DNA from: an uncultured Oscillospiraceae bacterium
GTDB lineage: Bacteria > Bacillota_A > Clostridia > Oscillospirales > Oscillospiraceae
NCBI GenBank assembly: GCA_947631215.1
Contig: CANRKN010000116.1
Coordinates: 1 to 6,678 of the forward strand
Length of the DNA: 6,678 nucleotides
Reading direction: 5' to 3'
Below are positions 1 through 4,881 of the stretch, piece after piece (within the stretch, counting starts at the first letter, position 1; each line of letters starts with the position of its first letter). A model generated the notes under the pieces. That model had not been told where the DNA came from and made no database searches. It saw nothing but the letters and a program-made list of their open reading frames with translations. A program made the translations under genes and the position numbers.

Positions 1-141
1 GGCTGCTCCTTCGGCTCCATGACCCTGATCAACAAGTCCACCGAGCCCTGGGGCATCTACATCGGCATCCCCGCCCGGCGCATCAAGGAGCGGGAAAAGG
101 GCCTGCTGGAATTTGAAAAAAAGCTGACAGGCGGCAAATAA
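1..141 (+). CDS. Hexapeptide-repeat (left-handed beta-helix) acyltransferase, C-terminal fragment
   Basis: Only the last 46 codons are in the window, open from base 1 and ending with TAA. The peptide starts GCSFGSMTLINKS, continues EPWGIYIGIPARRIKER and ends in a charged helical tail (LLEFEKKLTGGK). A small-residue turn, then a 'W-x-I-Y-x-G-x-PA-(K/R)-x-I' block, then a Lys/Arg/Glu-rich tail is the usual end of WbbJ/WcaF-like O-acetyltransferases with a left-handed beta-helix fold. These enzymes transfer acetyl or other acyl groups from CoA or ACP to sugars in surface polysaccharide pathways. The acyl carrier protein 31 bases downstream fits acyl transfer. The catalytic His and the acceptor-binding part lie upstream of the window, so the substrate cannot be told. 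Confidence 0.7.
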   Translation, partial: GCSFGSMTLINKSTEPWGIYIGIPARRIKEREKGLLEFEKKLTGGK

Positions 142-156
142 TGCCTGCATCATTAC

Positions 157-164
157 AAGGAGGA
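157..164 (+). promoter_or_regulatory. Ribosome binding site of the acyl carrier protein gene
   Basis: AAGGAGGA lies 8 bases before the ATG at 173, which fixes the start. It sits in the 31-base gap after the upstream acyltransferase stop. No promoter fits in this gap, so the two genes are probably co-transcribed. Confidence 0.8.
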
Positions 165-172
165 AGTATCCA

Positions 173-397
173 ATGGAAGAACTGATGGACATACTGCGCG
201 AGCTGCGGCCCGACGTGGATTTTGAGAAGGAGGAGGCCCTCATCGACGACGGCATCCTGGGCTCCTTCGACGTGACCGCCCTCATCAATGAGCTGATGGA
301 CGTGTTCGACGTGGAGATATCCATGGCGGACCTGGAGCCGGAGAACTTCAACTCCGCCCAGGCCATCTACGACTTCGTCATGAGCCTGAAAAAGTGA
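173..397 (+). CDS. Acyl carrier protein (DltC/ACP-like)
   Basis: This 74-residue acidic protein has the size and pattern of a free-standing acyl carrier protein. Helix I is MEELMDILRELRP. It is followed by an acidic loop (EEALIDDGILGSFD), a second helix with alternating hydrophobics (VTALINELMDVFDVEI), and the closing 'DLEPENFNSAQAIYDFV' segment typical of ACP and D-alanyl carrier proteins. The candidate phosphopantetheine serine is Ser31, in 'LGSFD' where family members usually read 'DSL(D/E)'. The Asp before the Ser is therefore Gly here. It would carry an acyl or aminoacyl thioester for a dedicated ligase and transferase in the cytoplasm. The neighbouring O-acyltransferase and the lack of fab genes nearby point to surface modification or a specialised acyl pathway rather than bulk fatty acid synthesis; this is inference. 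It is the last gene before the hairpin at 409-438. Confidence 0.85.
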   Translation: MEELMDILRELRPDVDFEKEEALIDDGILGSFDVTALINELMDVFDVEISMADLEPENFNSAQAIYDFVMSLKK

Positions 398-401
398 ACG
401 C

Positions 402-438
402 AAAAAAGGAGCGGCCCCCTCGCCTGAGGGGGCCGCTC
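402..438 (-). terminator. Strong intrinsic terminator between convergent genes
   Basis: GAGCGGCCCCCTC (409-421) pairs perfectly over 13 bp with GAGGGGGCCGCTC (426-438), with a 4-base GCCT loop. A run of six A at 402-407 becomes the U-tract when read leftward, so it is a canonical terminator for the - strand radical SAM operon. It begins 11 bases after the ACP stop. It may also end the rightward transcript, although that side lacks an immediate T-run (GTCATATGTTACG before TTTTTT). Confidence 0.88.
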
Positions 439-446
439 GTCATATG

Positions 447-1364
447 TTACGATTTTTTCTTCCGCCGGCCGGTGTTGTCGGAGCCCCGGATCTCCTCGTG
501 GTAGAAATAGTCCACGATAACGGGGTGGCCCTGGGGCACGCGGCCGTAAGGCATCTCGTTGTCCACGAAGGGGCAGTCATATCTCTCCGCCATCTCCGCC
601 GCTTTCTTTTCCAGCGCCTCAAAATAGCTGCGGTCATGCCGGTCGTAAATCTCGTGATACAGCGGCAGAAGTGCGGGGTGTTTTTGGGCGATATAGTCCA
701 TGATGGTCTTTTTGAACCCGCCCCGCAGGTTCAGGTTCTCCAGCCAGAAGAGGTCGCACTGGTTCTTTACACGCGCAAAGATGGCCTCAAAGTCCGTGAG
801 TCCCGGAAAGACAGGGGAGACAAAGCACACGGTGCGGATACCGGCGTCGTAGACCTTCTTCATGGCGGCGATGCGCCGTTCAATGCTGACGGCGCTGTCC
901 ATGTCGTCCTTGAAGCTCTCGTCCAGCGTGTTGATGGACCAGGACACCGTCACCTGCCCCAGCTCCTTCAGGAGGTCCAGGTCCCGCAGGACCAGGTCGG
1001 ATTTCGTGCAGATGAGGATGTCCGCGCCGCTGCCGCGAAGCTGCTCCAGGAGCCTGCGGGTGGCCCCGAATATCTCCTCCTGGGGGTTGTAGCCGTCGGT
1101 GACGGAGCCGATCACCACCCGCTGCCCGGCGTATTTTTCGGGATTTTTGATCACCGGCCAGTGCTTCACATCCAGGAACGTGCCCCACTCCTCCGTGTGG
1201 CCGGTGAAGCGCTTCATGAAGGAGGCGTAGCAGTACTTGCAGGCGTGGGTGCAGCCCACGTAGGGGTTGACGGAGTACCCGCCCACCGGGAGGCTGGACT
1301 TCGTCATGATGTTCTTCGTCTCCACGTCGGCGATGAGAATGCCGTTATCCGTCATCTGGGCCAT
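447..1364 (-). CDS. Radical SAM protein of the SPL family (COG1533)
   Basis: This 305-residue protein has the radical SAM cluster motif CTHACKYC with Cys38, Cys42 and Cys45 (CxxxCxxC). The three Cys bind a [4Fe-4S] cluster that cleaves S-adenosylmethionine. It is preceded by 'GGYSVNPYVG'. Further family blocks are 'GSVTDGYNPQEE' (about 86-97), 'TKSDLVLRDLDLL' (120-132) and 'SPVFPGLTD' (183-191). These place it in the spore-photoproduct-lyase-like COG1533 group (Rv2578c type). Most members of this group are not true SplB lyases and have no established substrate, so DNA photoproduct repair should not be assumed. The C-terminus is very basic (RRKKKS). The ATG start is supported by GAGGAG (1373-1378), which overlaps the stop codon of the upstream PP-loop gene. 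The gap is only 12 bases, so the two are translated from one mRNA and the transcript ends at the 402-438 hairpin. Confidence 0.88.
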   Translation of the reverse strand: MAQMTDNGILIADVETKNIMTKSSLPVGGYSVNPYVGCTHACKYCYASFMKRFTGHTEEWGTFLDVKHWPVIKNPEKYAGQRVVIGSVTDGYNPQEEIFGATRRLLEQLRGSGADILICTKSDLVLRDLDLLKELGQVTVSWSINTLDESFKDDMDSAVSIERRIAAMKKVYDAGIRTVCFVSPVFPGLTDFEAIFARVKNQCDLFWLENLNLRGGFKKTIMDYIAQKHPALLPLYHEIYDRHDRSYFEALEKKAAEMAERYDCPFVDNEMPYGRVPQGHPVIVDYFYHEEIRGSDNTGRRKKKS

Positions 1365-1376
1365 GTTCGCTGCTCC

Positions 1377-2213
1377 TCATTTTTCGTCGTAGTCTTCCAG
1401 GAAGAAGTGGTCCACGCCCCCGGACTTCCAGCCCGGGAAGGTGTCCAGACACACCGCGTGCAGGGCGGTGAAGATGCTCTTTTCGATGTTGGGGTTCTCT
1501 TTTTTGAGCGAGCGCAGCAACTCCTTCACCTCCTGGCGCTTGCTGCCGCCCTGATGCTGGGCGGCGTTCTCCGTGAACCGGCAGGCGCACTGGAGGAACT
1601 CCAGGTGATTGTACCGGGCCCAGGCGATGATGTCGTCCTCGTGGACGCAGTACAGGGGGCGGATGAGCTCCATGCCCGGGAAGTTGGTGCTGTGCAGCTT
1701 CGGCATCATGCCCTGCAGCTGGGCGCCCCAGAACATGCCGATGAGGGTGGTCTCGATGACGTCGCTGAAGTGGTGGCCCAGGGCGATCTTATTGCAGCCC
1801 AGCTCTTGAGCCTTGCTGTAGAGGTGCCCCCGGCGCATCCGGGCGCAGAGGTAGCAGGGGCTCTCTTCCACGCTGTTGGCCACGGCGAACACGTCGGACT
1901 CAAAGATGGTCACCGGCACCCGCAGGAGCGCGGCGTTTTCCTCGATCCTCGCCCGGTTGGCGGGGCTGTAGCCCGGGTCCATGACGAGGAAGGTGAGGTC
2001 GAAGGGCGCCTCCGAGTGCCGATGCAGCTCCTGCAGGAGCTTGGCCATGAGCATGGAGTCCTTGCCCCCGGAGATGCACACGGCGATGCGGTCCCCGGCC
2101 CGGATGAGCTCATAGCGCTTCACCGCCTCCACGAAGGGGCGCCACAGGGTCTTTCTGAACTTGGTGATGATGCTCCGCTCAATGGCCTGGCAAGTATCCA
2201 GCTCCCGGCTCAT
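1377..2213 (-). CDS. ttcA: TtcA-family PP-loop ATPase, probable tRNA 2-thiocytidine synthetase
   Basis: The 278-residue protein carries the PP-loop SGGKDS (48-53), which adenylates the target base. It also has a TtcA-type Cys pair in 'PCYLCARMRRGHLY' (Cys120, Cys123), followed by 'KIALGHHFSDVIETTLIGMF' (142-161). Characterised TtcA enzymes use the CxxC pair plus a distal Cys to hold an oxygen-sensitive [4Fe-4S] cluster. Cys209 or Cys211 in 'LQCACRF' is the likely third ligand. The expected role is thiolation of C32 in tRNA anticodon loops in the cytoplasm. It is somewhat shorter than E. coli TtcA (about 310 residues), lacking part of the C-terminal tail. A related tRNA sulfurtransferase specificity (TtuA-like) cannot be excluded. 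The ATG is supported by AAGGAGG (2222-2228) at 8 bases. It is the first gene of a two-gene operon with the radical SAM gene. Confidence 0.85.
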   Translation of the reverse strand: MSRELDTCQAIERSIITKFRKTLWRPFVEAVKRYELIRAGDRIAVCISGGKDSMLMAKLLQELHRHSEAPFDLTFLVMDPGYSPANRARIEENAALLRVPVTIFESDVFAVANSVEESPCYLCARMRRGHLYSKAQELGCNKIALGHHFSDVIETTLIGMFWGAQLQGMMPKLHSTNFPGMELIRPLYCVHEDDIIAWARYNHLEFLQCACRFTENAAQHQGGSKRQEVKELLRSLKKENPNIEKSIFTALHAVCLDTFPGWKSGGVDHFFLEDYDEK

Positions 2214-2247
2214 AGTGCGCGCCTCCTTCCTTCAGGACGTGGACAAA

Positions 2248-2276
2248 AGTATATCATCGGCGGCCCGGGCCGTCAA
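2248..2276 (-). promoter_or_regulatory. Sigma-A promoter of the ttcA-radical SAM operon
   Basis: Read leftward, TTGACG (complement of 2271-2276), a 17-base spacer and TATACT (complement of 2248-2253) give a near-consensus housekeeping promoter. Transcription would start near 2241, about 28 bases before the ATG. The spacer contains the palindrome CGGCCCGGGCCG, either incidental GC or a possible repressor site. Confidence 0.75.
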
Positions 2277-2280
2277 TGCA

Positions 2281-2308
2281 AAGAAAAGGCGCCTGCAAAA
2301 GCAGGCGC
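2281..2308 (-). terminator. Intrinsic terminator of the small helical protein gene
   Basis: GCGCCTGC (2289-2296) and GCAGGCGC (2301-2308) form a perfect 8-bp GC-rich stem with an AAAA loop. Read leftward the stem is followed by CTTTTCTT, a U-rich tract. It lies 20 bases past the stop of the 2328-2552 gene and immediately before the ttcA promoter, separating the two same-strand units. Confidence 0.8.
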
Positions 2309-2327
2309 GTTTCTCATGGGCGGTTTA

Positions 2328-2552
2328 TTATTGCCCGTCCTTCTTGTCGCCGCCGGTCAGGTGGCTGAGAAGCTCCTTCCCGGCCTCCTTCAGGTCGTCC
2401 ACGTCCACGCTCTTGATTTTCTCCACGATCTCGGAGTCCTTCACCGCGTCCACGACCTTCTCCACCGCTTCGCCGGCGTCCTTCACGGCCTCCTTGACCT
2501 TGTCGTTGTCCAGCACGTCCTTCAGTCCGTCCAGGATGCTGTCCTTGTCCAT
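2328..2552 (-). CDS. Small acidic, all-helical protein of unknown function
   Basis: The 74-residue product (MDKDSILDGLKDVLDN... to ...TGGDKKDGQ) is not recognised. It is rich in Asp, Glu, Lys and Val with no Cys, Trp, Pro or aromatic residue. Its middle is one long amphipathic helix with near 11-residue spacing of similar segments (DKVKEAVKDAG, EAVEKVVDAVK, DSEIVEKIKSV). That pattern recalls LEA/apolipoprotein-like surface helices or coiled coils and predicts a soluble, heat-stable or membrane-surface protein. No signal peptide or membrane segment is visible. An ATG 51 bases upstream (2603) is open, but the start at 2552 is preferred. AGGAGG (2561-2566) lies 8 bases before it, and the promoter at 2594-2622 would place the RNA start inside any longer version. 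It has its own promoter and terminator, and it is divergent from spo0A with shared regulatory DNA. Confidence 0.75.
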   Translation of the reverse strand: MDKDSILDGLKDVLDNDKVKEAVKDAGEAVEKVVDAVKDSEIVEKIKSVDVDDLKEAGKELLSHLTGGDKKDGQ

Positions 2553-2593
2553 TTTGTGTTCCTCCTGTATAAATTTGTTTCTATGCTGACGAC

Positions 2594-2622
2594 AGTATAG
2601 CACATCACGGCGGGGATATCTA
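2594..2622 (-). promoter_or_regulatory. Extended -10 promoter of the small helical protein gene
   Basis: Read leftward, TGC-TATACT (complement of 2594-2602) is an extended -10. TAGATA lies 17 bases upstream as a weak -35 (complement of 2617-2622, four of six matches). The predicted RNA start is near 2587, giving a leader of about 35 bases that includes AGGAGG. Confidence 0.6.
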
Positions 2623-2677
2623 CCCCCTTTGTGTCCGCGCTAAGAGGACAATGGTCCGCCGACCGCGTTCGCGAAAA

Positions 2678-2684
2678 TTCGACA
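2678..2684. promoter_or_regulatory. Spo0A box 1 (perfect match)
   Basis: TTCGACA is the exact complement of the Spo0A box TGTCGAA. It lies about 200 bases before the spo0A start and about 90 bases upstream of the predicted start of the divergent small gene, so bound Spo0A could act on either. It sits in a patch visibly more AT-rich than the flanking coding DNA. Confidence 0.6.
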
Positions 2685-2719
2685 AAATAACCAAATATTC
2701 CCGTTGGATGGTCGGAATT

Positions 2720-2726
2720 TGTCGAG
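2720..2726. promoter_or_regulatory. Spo0A box 2 (one mismatch, inverted to box 1)
   Basis: TGTCGAG differs from TGTCGAA only in the last base. It is inverted relative to box 1: TCGACAAA at 2679-2686 and TTTGTCGA at 2718-2725 are exact reverse complements. The two centres are about 39 bases apart, near four helical turns. A weaker TGTCAAC (five of seven) follows at 2740-2746. Confidence 0.45.
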
Positions 2727-2776
2727 ACGGGTCGGGTTATGTCAACGAAAAATTGCCCAATTTTGCCGGTTTTCTG

Positions 2777-2805
2777 TTGCAAATGAACAGGTGTTATGGT
2801 AAATT
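2777..2805 (+). promoter_or_regulatory. Possible spo0A promoter (weak match)
   Basis: TTGCAA (2777-2782), a 17-base spacer and TAAATT (2800-2805) each match four of six sigma-A consensus bases. It would start transcription near 2812, about 70 bases before the ATG and downstream of both Spo0A boxes. No sigma-H promoter (AGGA...GAAT with correct spacing) was found in this region, so the true promoter is uncertain. Confidence 0.3.
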
Positions 2806-2882
2806 GTAAAAGCTGCTAAAGCCAGATGCGCAAGAGAGAGAAAATGCGGTCAAAAACTGATACAAGGGAGGAAAAACGAACC

Positions 2883-3674
2883 ATGGAAACCAAGACGCGC
2901 GTTCTCATTGCCGATCCCAGCGAGGATTTCCGGCGCATGCTCTCCGAGCTCATCGACGCGGAGGAGGACCTGCAGACGGTGGGCGCGGCGGGGGACGGGC
3001 AGGAGGCCCTGGCGCTGTGCGAGAGCCTGCGGCCGGATGTGCTCGTCACCGACCTGGTGCTCACCCGCCTGGACGGCGTGGGGCTCCTTTCCGCTTTGCG
3101 GGAGCGGGAAAATGCCCCGTCGGCCATCGTCCTGTCCGGCTTCTTCAACGAAAAGGTGGTCATGAGCTGCTCGGAGCTGGGGGCGCACTACTTCATCCCC
3201 AAGCCCTGCGATATCCCCGCGCTCCTGACCCATATCCGCCAGGTGGCCGCGGACAGGCGCCGGGCGGGCCAGCCCGCCGCCCAGGGCGTGGCCATCGCCG
3301 CCCTGCCCAAGGAGCCCAGCCTGGAGGCCGTGGTCACCGACATCATTCATGAGATCGGCGTGCCCGCCCACATCAAGGGCTACCAGTACCTGCGGGAGGC
3401 CATCATCCTCACCGTCAACGACATGGAGGTCATCAACGCCGTCACGAAGGTCCTCTACCCCGCCGTGGCGAAGAAGTTCGCCACCACCCCCAGCCGGGTG
3501 GAGCGGGCCATCCGCCACGCCATCGAGGTGGCCTGGGACCGGGGCGACCTGGAGACGCTGCAGAAGTTCTTCGGCTATACCGTCTCCAACATCAAGGGCA
3601 AGCCCACCAATTCGGAATTCATCGCCATGATAGCCGACTCCCTCACCTTAGGGCGGAAGTCAGGGCAGGCGTAA
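2883..3674 (+). CDS. spo0A: Spo0A, sporulation master response regulator
   Basis: This 263-residue protein has an N-terminal receiver domain (about 5-125) and the Spo0A-specific C-terminal DNA-binding domain (about 145-253). Diagnostic C-terminal blocks are '[12 protein letters not shown]', '[20 protein letters not shown]' and '[20 protein letters not shown]'. The recognition-helix region [18 protein letters not shown] binds TGTCGAA boxes. In the receiver, the phospho-acceptor is Asp57 ('LVTDLVL'), the switch hydroxyl is Ser85 ('VLSGF') and the conserved Lys is Lys107 ('FIPKP'). The metal-binding pair normally read as 'ADD' is 'ADP' (Asp11, Pro12), and the usual 'MP' after the phospho-Asp loop is 'LT'. 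The ATG at 2883 is chosen because AAGGGAGG (2864-2871) precedes it by 11 bases and the length matches family members (about 265). An in-frame ATG at 2826 would add 19 basic residues with no such site. It is a single-gene unit; the spoIVB neighbour common in other spore formers is absent here. Confidence 0.95.
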   Translation: METKTRVLIADPSEDFRRMLSELIDAEEDLQTVGAAGDGQEALALCESLRPDVLVTDLVLTRLDGVGLLSALRERENAPSAIVLSGFFNEKVVMSCSELGAHYFIPKPCDIPALLTHIRQVAADRRRAGQPAAQGVAIAALPKEPSLEAVVTDIIHEIGVPAHIKGYQYLREAIILTVNDMEVINAVTKVLYPAVAKKFATTPSRVERAIRHAIEVAWDRGDLETLQKFFGYTVSNIKGKPTNSEFIAMIADSLTLGRKSGQA

Positions 3675-3688
3675 GGGCAGAGAGGCAT

Positions 3689-3725
3689 AAAAAGGGACGC
3701 CGTCAAAAGACGGCGTCCCTTTTTT
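3689..3725. terminator. Bidirectional terminator of spo0A and the convergent ORF
   Basis: AAAAAGGGACGCCGTC (3689-3704) pairs with GACGGCGTCCCTTTTT (3709-3724) around an AAAA loop. Six T follow on the + side (3720-3725) and the A-run supplies a U-tract for leftward transcripts. It lies 14 bases after the spo0A stop and 29 bases past the stop of the - strand ORF, so it serves both. Confidence 0.93.
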
Positions 3726-3754
3726 CGTGGATAAGCTTGATACTGGCGAGGGGG

Positions 3755-4162
3755 TCATCCATTCCTGCCGTTCGCAAGAGCGTCTTTCTCGGCGGCGTCC
3801 AAAAACGGATCCGCCAGCGTCATCTGTTTTACGGAAAAGAACTCAGTGGAATAGGAGCCATCCGCTGTGTTTTTGTCCATGTTCATAACGCTGTATCCCG
3901 TCCCCAACAGGTTATTCAGACTATAACAATTCATCGGACGGGAAGGACTTTCTATGAACAAAAACACAAAGTCGCCGATACTAAGGGCTCCATCATTGCG
4001 CTTTGCGCGGGGAGCGAGCTGTATCATTGCGTGGGCCAGAAGCTGCAGCGCATCCTGGACATTCTCAGGAAGATCGGCGCATCTTCCATGGCGCTGTCTG
4101 ATCTCTCCCGTCAACTCGAGACGGATCCTGCCGCGCGGACCATAATCAAATGCTGTTATCAT
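3755..4162 (-). CDS. Hypothetical protein, unrecognised
   Basis: The 135-residue product starts MITAFDYGPRGRIRLELTGE and ends DAAEKDALANGRNG. It matches no family I recognise. It is mixed alpha/beta in character, with a hydrophobic helix around residues 35-50 (VQDALQLLAHAMIQLA), a beta-like stretch GDFVFLFIES and a Tyr/Asn-rich segment (NCYSLNNLLGTGYSVMN). There are two Cys (28 and 79) and no signal peptide or membrane span. The start is well supported by AAGGAGG (4170-4176) at 7 bases. No convincing promoter was found upstream. It converges on spo0A at the shared terminator and lies at the left edge of the repeat and toxin-antitoxin island, so it may belong to that accessory DNA. Confidence 0.65.
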   Translation of the reverse strand: MITAFDYGPRGRIRLELTGEIRQRHGRCADLPENVQDALQLLAHAMIQLAPRAKRNDGALSIGDFVFLFIESPSRPMNCYSLNNLLGTGYSVMNMDKNTADGSYSTEFFSVKQMTLADPFLDAAEKDALANGRNG

Positions 4163-4247
4163 TGCTGTTCCTCCTTAAAGTGAGAATTATTGTGGCTATA
4201 ATGTACCATATACGCCCGATCCGCCCGGAGTCTGAATGTTAGCGCCC

Positions 4248-4308
4248 GGGGACCTATGGTCCCCAAATAGGACTCCCGCGAAAGCCCAATGAAATGGGTT
4301 TCGCGGGA
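4248..4308. repeat. Palindromic repeat element, copy 1 (left of toxin-antitoxin)
   Basis: The unit has two hairpins. GGGGACC (4248-4254) pairs with GGTCCCC (4258-4264). After a 9-base linker, TCCCGCGAAA (4274-4283) pairs with TTTCGCGGGA (4299-4308), and inside it CCCA (4285-4288) pairs with TGGG (4295-4298). The loop is ATGAAA and one G (4284) is bulged. The result is a 14-bp stem with one bulge. The flanks show no T-run after the stem in either direction, so it does not look like an ordinary terminator. Confidence 0.85.
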
Positions 4309-4332
4309 AGAAGAAAAAAATAAAACGGGGGA

Positions 4333-4367
4333 CCCCATGAAAGCCCAATGAAATGGGTTTCATGGGG
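4333..4367. repeat. Palindromic repeat element, copy 2 (covariant outer stem)
   Basis: CCCCATGAAA (4333-4342) pairs with TTTCATGGGG (4358-4367) around the same inner core as copy 1: bulged G, CCCA/TGGG and loop ATGAAA. Three outer-stem positions differ from copies 1 and 3, and each change is matched on the opposite arm. This is the pattern expected if base pairing is what is kept. It lies 24 bases from copy 1 in the same orientation. Confidence 0.85.
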
Positions 4368-4414
4368 AAAAGGAGGAGCAAGCGAGCGGGTGGATGACGC
4401 TTTGAAAAAGCATT

Positions 4415-4436
4415 GGAGCAAAGTCCGCTTTGCTCC
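4415..4436. repeat. Perfect 9-bp hairpin
   Basis: GGAGCAAAG (4415-4423) and CTTTGCTCC (4428-4436) are exact complements with a TCCG loop. No T-run follows in either direction. It may be part of the same composite element as the preceding hairpins. Confidence 0.6.
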
Positions 4437-4561
4437 GACGCTGTGGTACGGGTGTTCTTACAGGATCTTAAGAAAGTCCCCGTTATCAAGGGTTTGCGGG
4501 CAGGCACACAGCGATATTTTGCGTCATTTTAGGGAGTAATTAAATACCTCGCATGTTTAGG

Positions 4562-4590
4562 TTGCGTTTTGCACATAATTCTGCTATAAT
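4562..4590 (+). promoter_or_regulatory. Promoter of the toxin-antitoxin operon
   Basis: TATAAT (4585-4590) is a perfect -10 with the extended TGC just before it (4582-4584). TTGCGT (4562-4567) lies 17 bases upstream as a partial -35. RNA should start near 4597, about 20 bases before the antitoxin ATG. Confidence 0.8.
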
Positions 4591-4599
4591 TATGTGCAA
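4569..4599. promoter_or_regulatory. Perfect palindromic operator over the toxin-antitoxin promoter
   Basis: TTGCACATAATT (4569-4580) and AATTATGTGCAA (4588-4599) are exact 12-base inverted repeats separated by 7 bases. They cover the spacer, the -10 and the RNA start. Phd/YefM-type antitoxins repress their own operon by binding such palindromes as dimers or toxin-antitoxin complexes, so this is the expected autoregulatory site. Confidence 0.85.
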
Positions 4600-4617
4600 G
4601 AAAGGAGGTTGAAGACC

Positions 4618-4881
4618 ATGCCGCAAATCAGACCGATCACAGACCTGCGAAACACAACTGAGATCTCCGAACTCTGTCATGCGAATCGTGAACCGCTATT
4701 CATCACAAAAAATGGCTATGGCGATCTGGTAGTCATGAGCATTGAGGCATACGATGACCTGATCGGTACCGCGCGGACCGATGCTGCTATCCGTGAAGCA
4801 GAAAAGGAATTTGAGGTAGACGGTGTTCTCTTGGATGCCAGGACTGCGCTTTCTTCTCTGCGGAGGAAACACTTTGGATAG
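4618..4881 (+). CDS. Type II antitoxin, Phd/YefM family
   Basis: The 87-residue protein has the Phd/YefM layout. The N-terminal DNA-binding and dimerisation half reads 'IRPITDLRNTTEISELCHANREPLFITKNGYGDLVVMSIEAYDDL' (about 4-48), with 'PLFITKNGYGDLVVMS' as the family signature. The charged C-terminal half would wrap the toxin and neutralise it. The ATG is fixed by AAAGGAGG (4601-4608) at 9 bases; an in-frame GTG at 4594 lies inside the operator and is not used. The last 8 bases overlap the toxin gene, giving coupled translation with antitoxin first. Base composition is visibly AT-richer than the genes around the island, suggesting acquisition by transfer. Confidence 0.9.
   Translation: MPQIRPITDLRNTTEISELCHANREPLFITKNGYGDLVVMSIEAYDDLIGTARTDAAIREAEKEFEVDGVLLDARTALSSLRRKHFG
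4862..4876 (+). promoter_or_regulatory. Ribosome binding site and TTG start of the toxin
   Basis: GGAGG (4862-4866), inside the end of the antitoxin gene, lies 7 bases before a TTG (4874-4876) in the toxin frame. The only in-frame ATGs are 4823 and 4835, upstream of this site; using them would give an unusually long N-terminus. TTG is therefore the likely start, a weak codon that would keep toxin below antitoxin. Confidence 0.7.

Larger units (their letters stand above)
4163..4568. other. Gene-free region rich in hairpin repeats
   Basis: About 400 bases without a convincing gene. Left to right it holds three CGCCCG motifs (4212-4247), a 7-bp hairpin (4248-4264), two long hairpin elements (4274-4367), a 9-bp hairpin (4415-4436) and then unstructured DNA up to the antitoxin operator. 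Short open frames here on either strand lack ribosome binding sites and merely translate the hairpins. Confidence 0.6.

Noticed and set aside
444..2600. A 718-codon open frame on the + strand
   Set aside because: It is antisense to the radical SAM, TtcA and small helical protein genes. Its translation is low-complexity His/Val/Leu/Gly-rich with no family motif, and no ribosome binding site precedes it. Absence of stops is explained by GC-rich codons on the other strand.
2641..2680. Sigma-H promoter for spo0A (AGGACAA at 2645 with GAAAAT at 2673)
   Set aside because: The spacing is about 21 bases instead of 12-14 and the -10 does not match GAAT.
2826..2882. N-terminal extension of Spo0A from the ATG at 2826
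   Set aside because: No ribosome binding site lies before 2826, the added 19 residues are basic and unlike the family, and AAGGGAGG is placed for the ATG at 2883.
4197..4202. Perfect TATAAT on the + strand as a promoter
   Set aside because: No acceptable -35 lies 16-18 bases upstream and there is no gene directly downstream on that strand. Probably chance in AT-rich DNA.
4196..4539. Short open frames on both strands across the hairpin repeats (4196-4507 -, 4348-4539 +)
   Set aside because: They translate the palindromes themselves, lack ribosome binding sites and show no protein-like pattern.
4594..4617. Upstream GTG start for the antitoxin
   Set aside because: The GTG lies inside the operator at the predicted RNA start, and AAAGGAGG would then be within the coding part. 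ATG at 4618 is correctly spaced.
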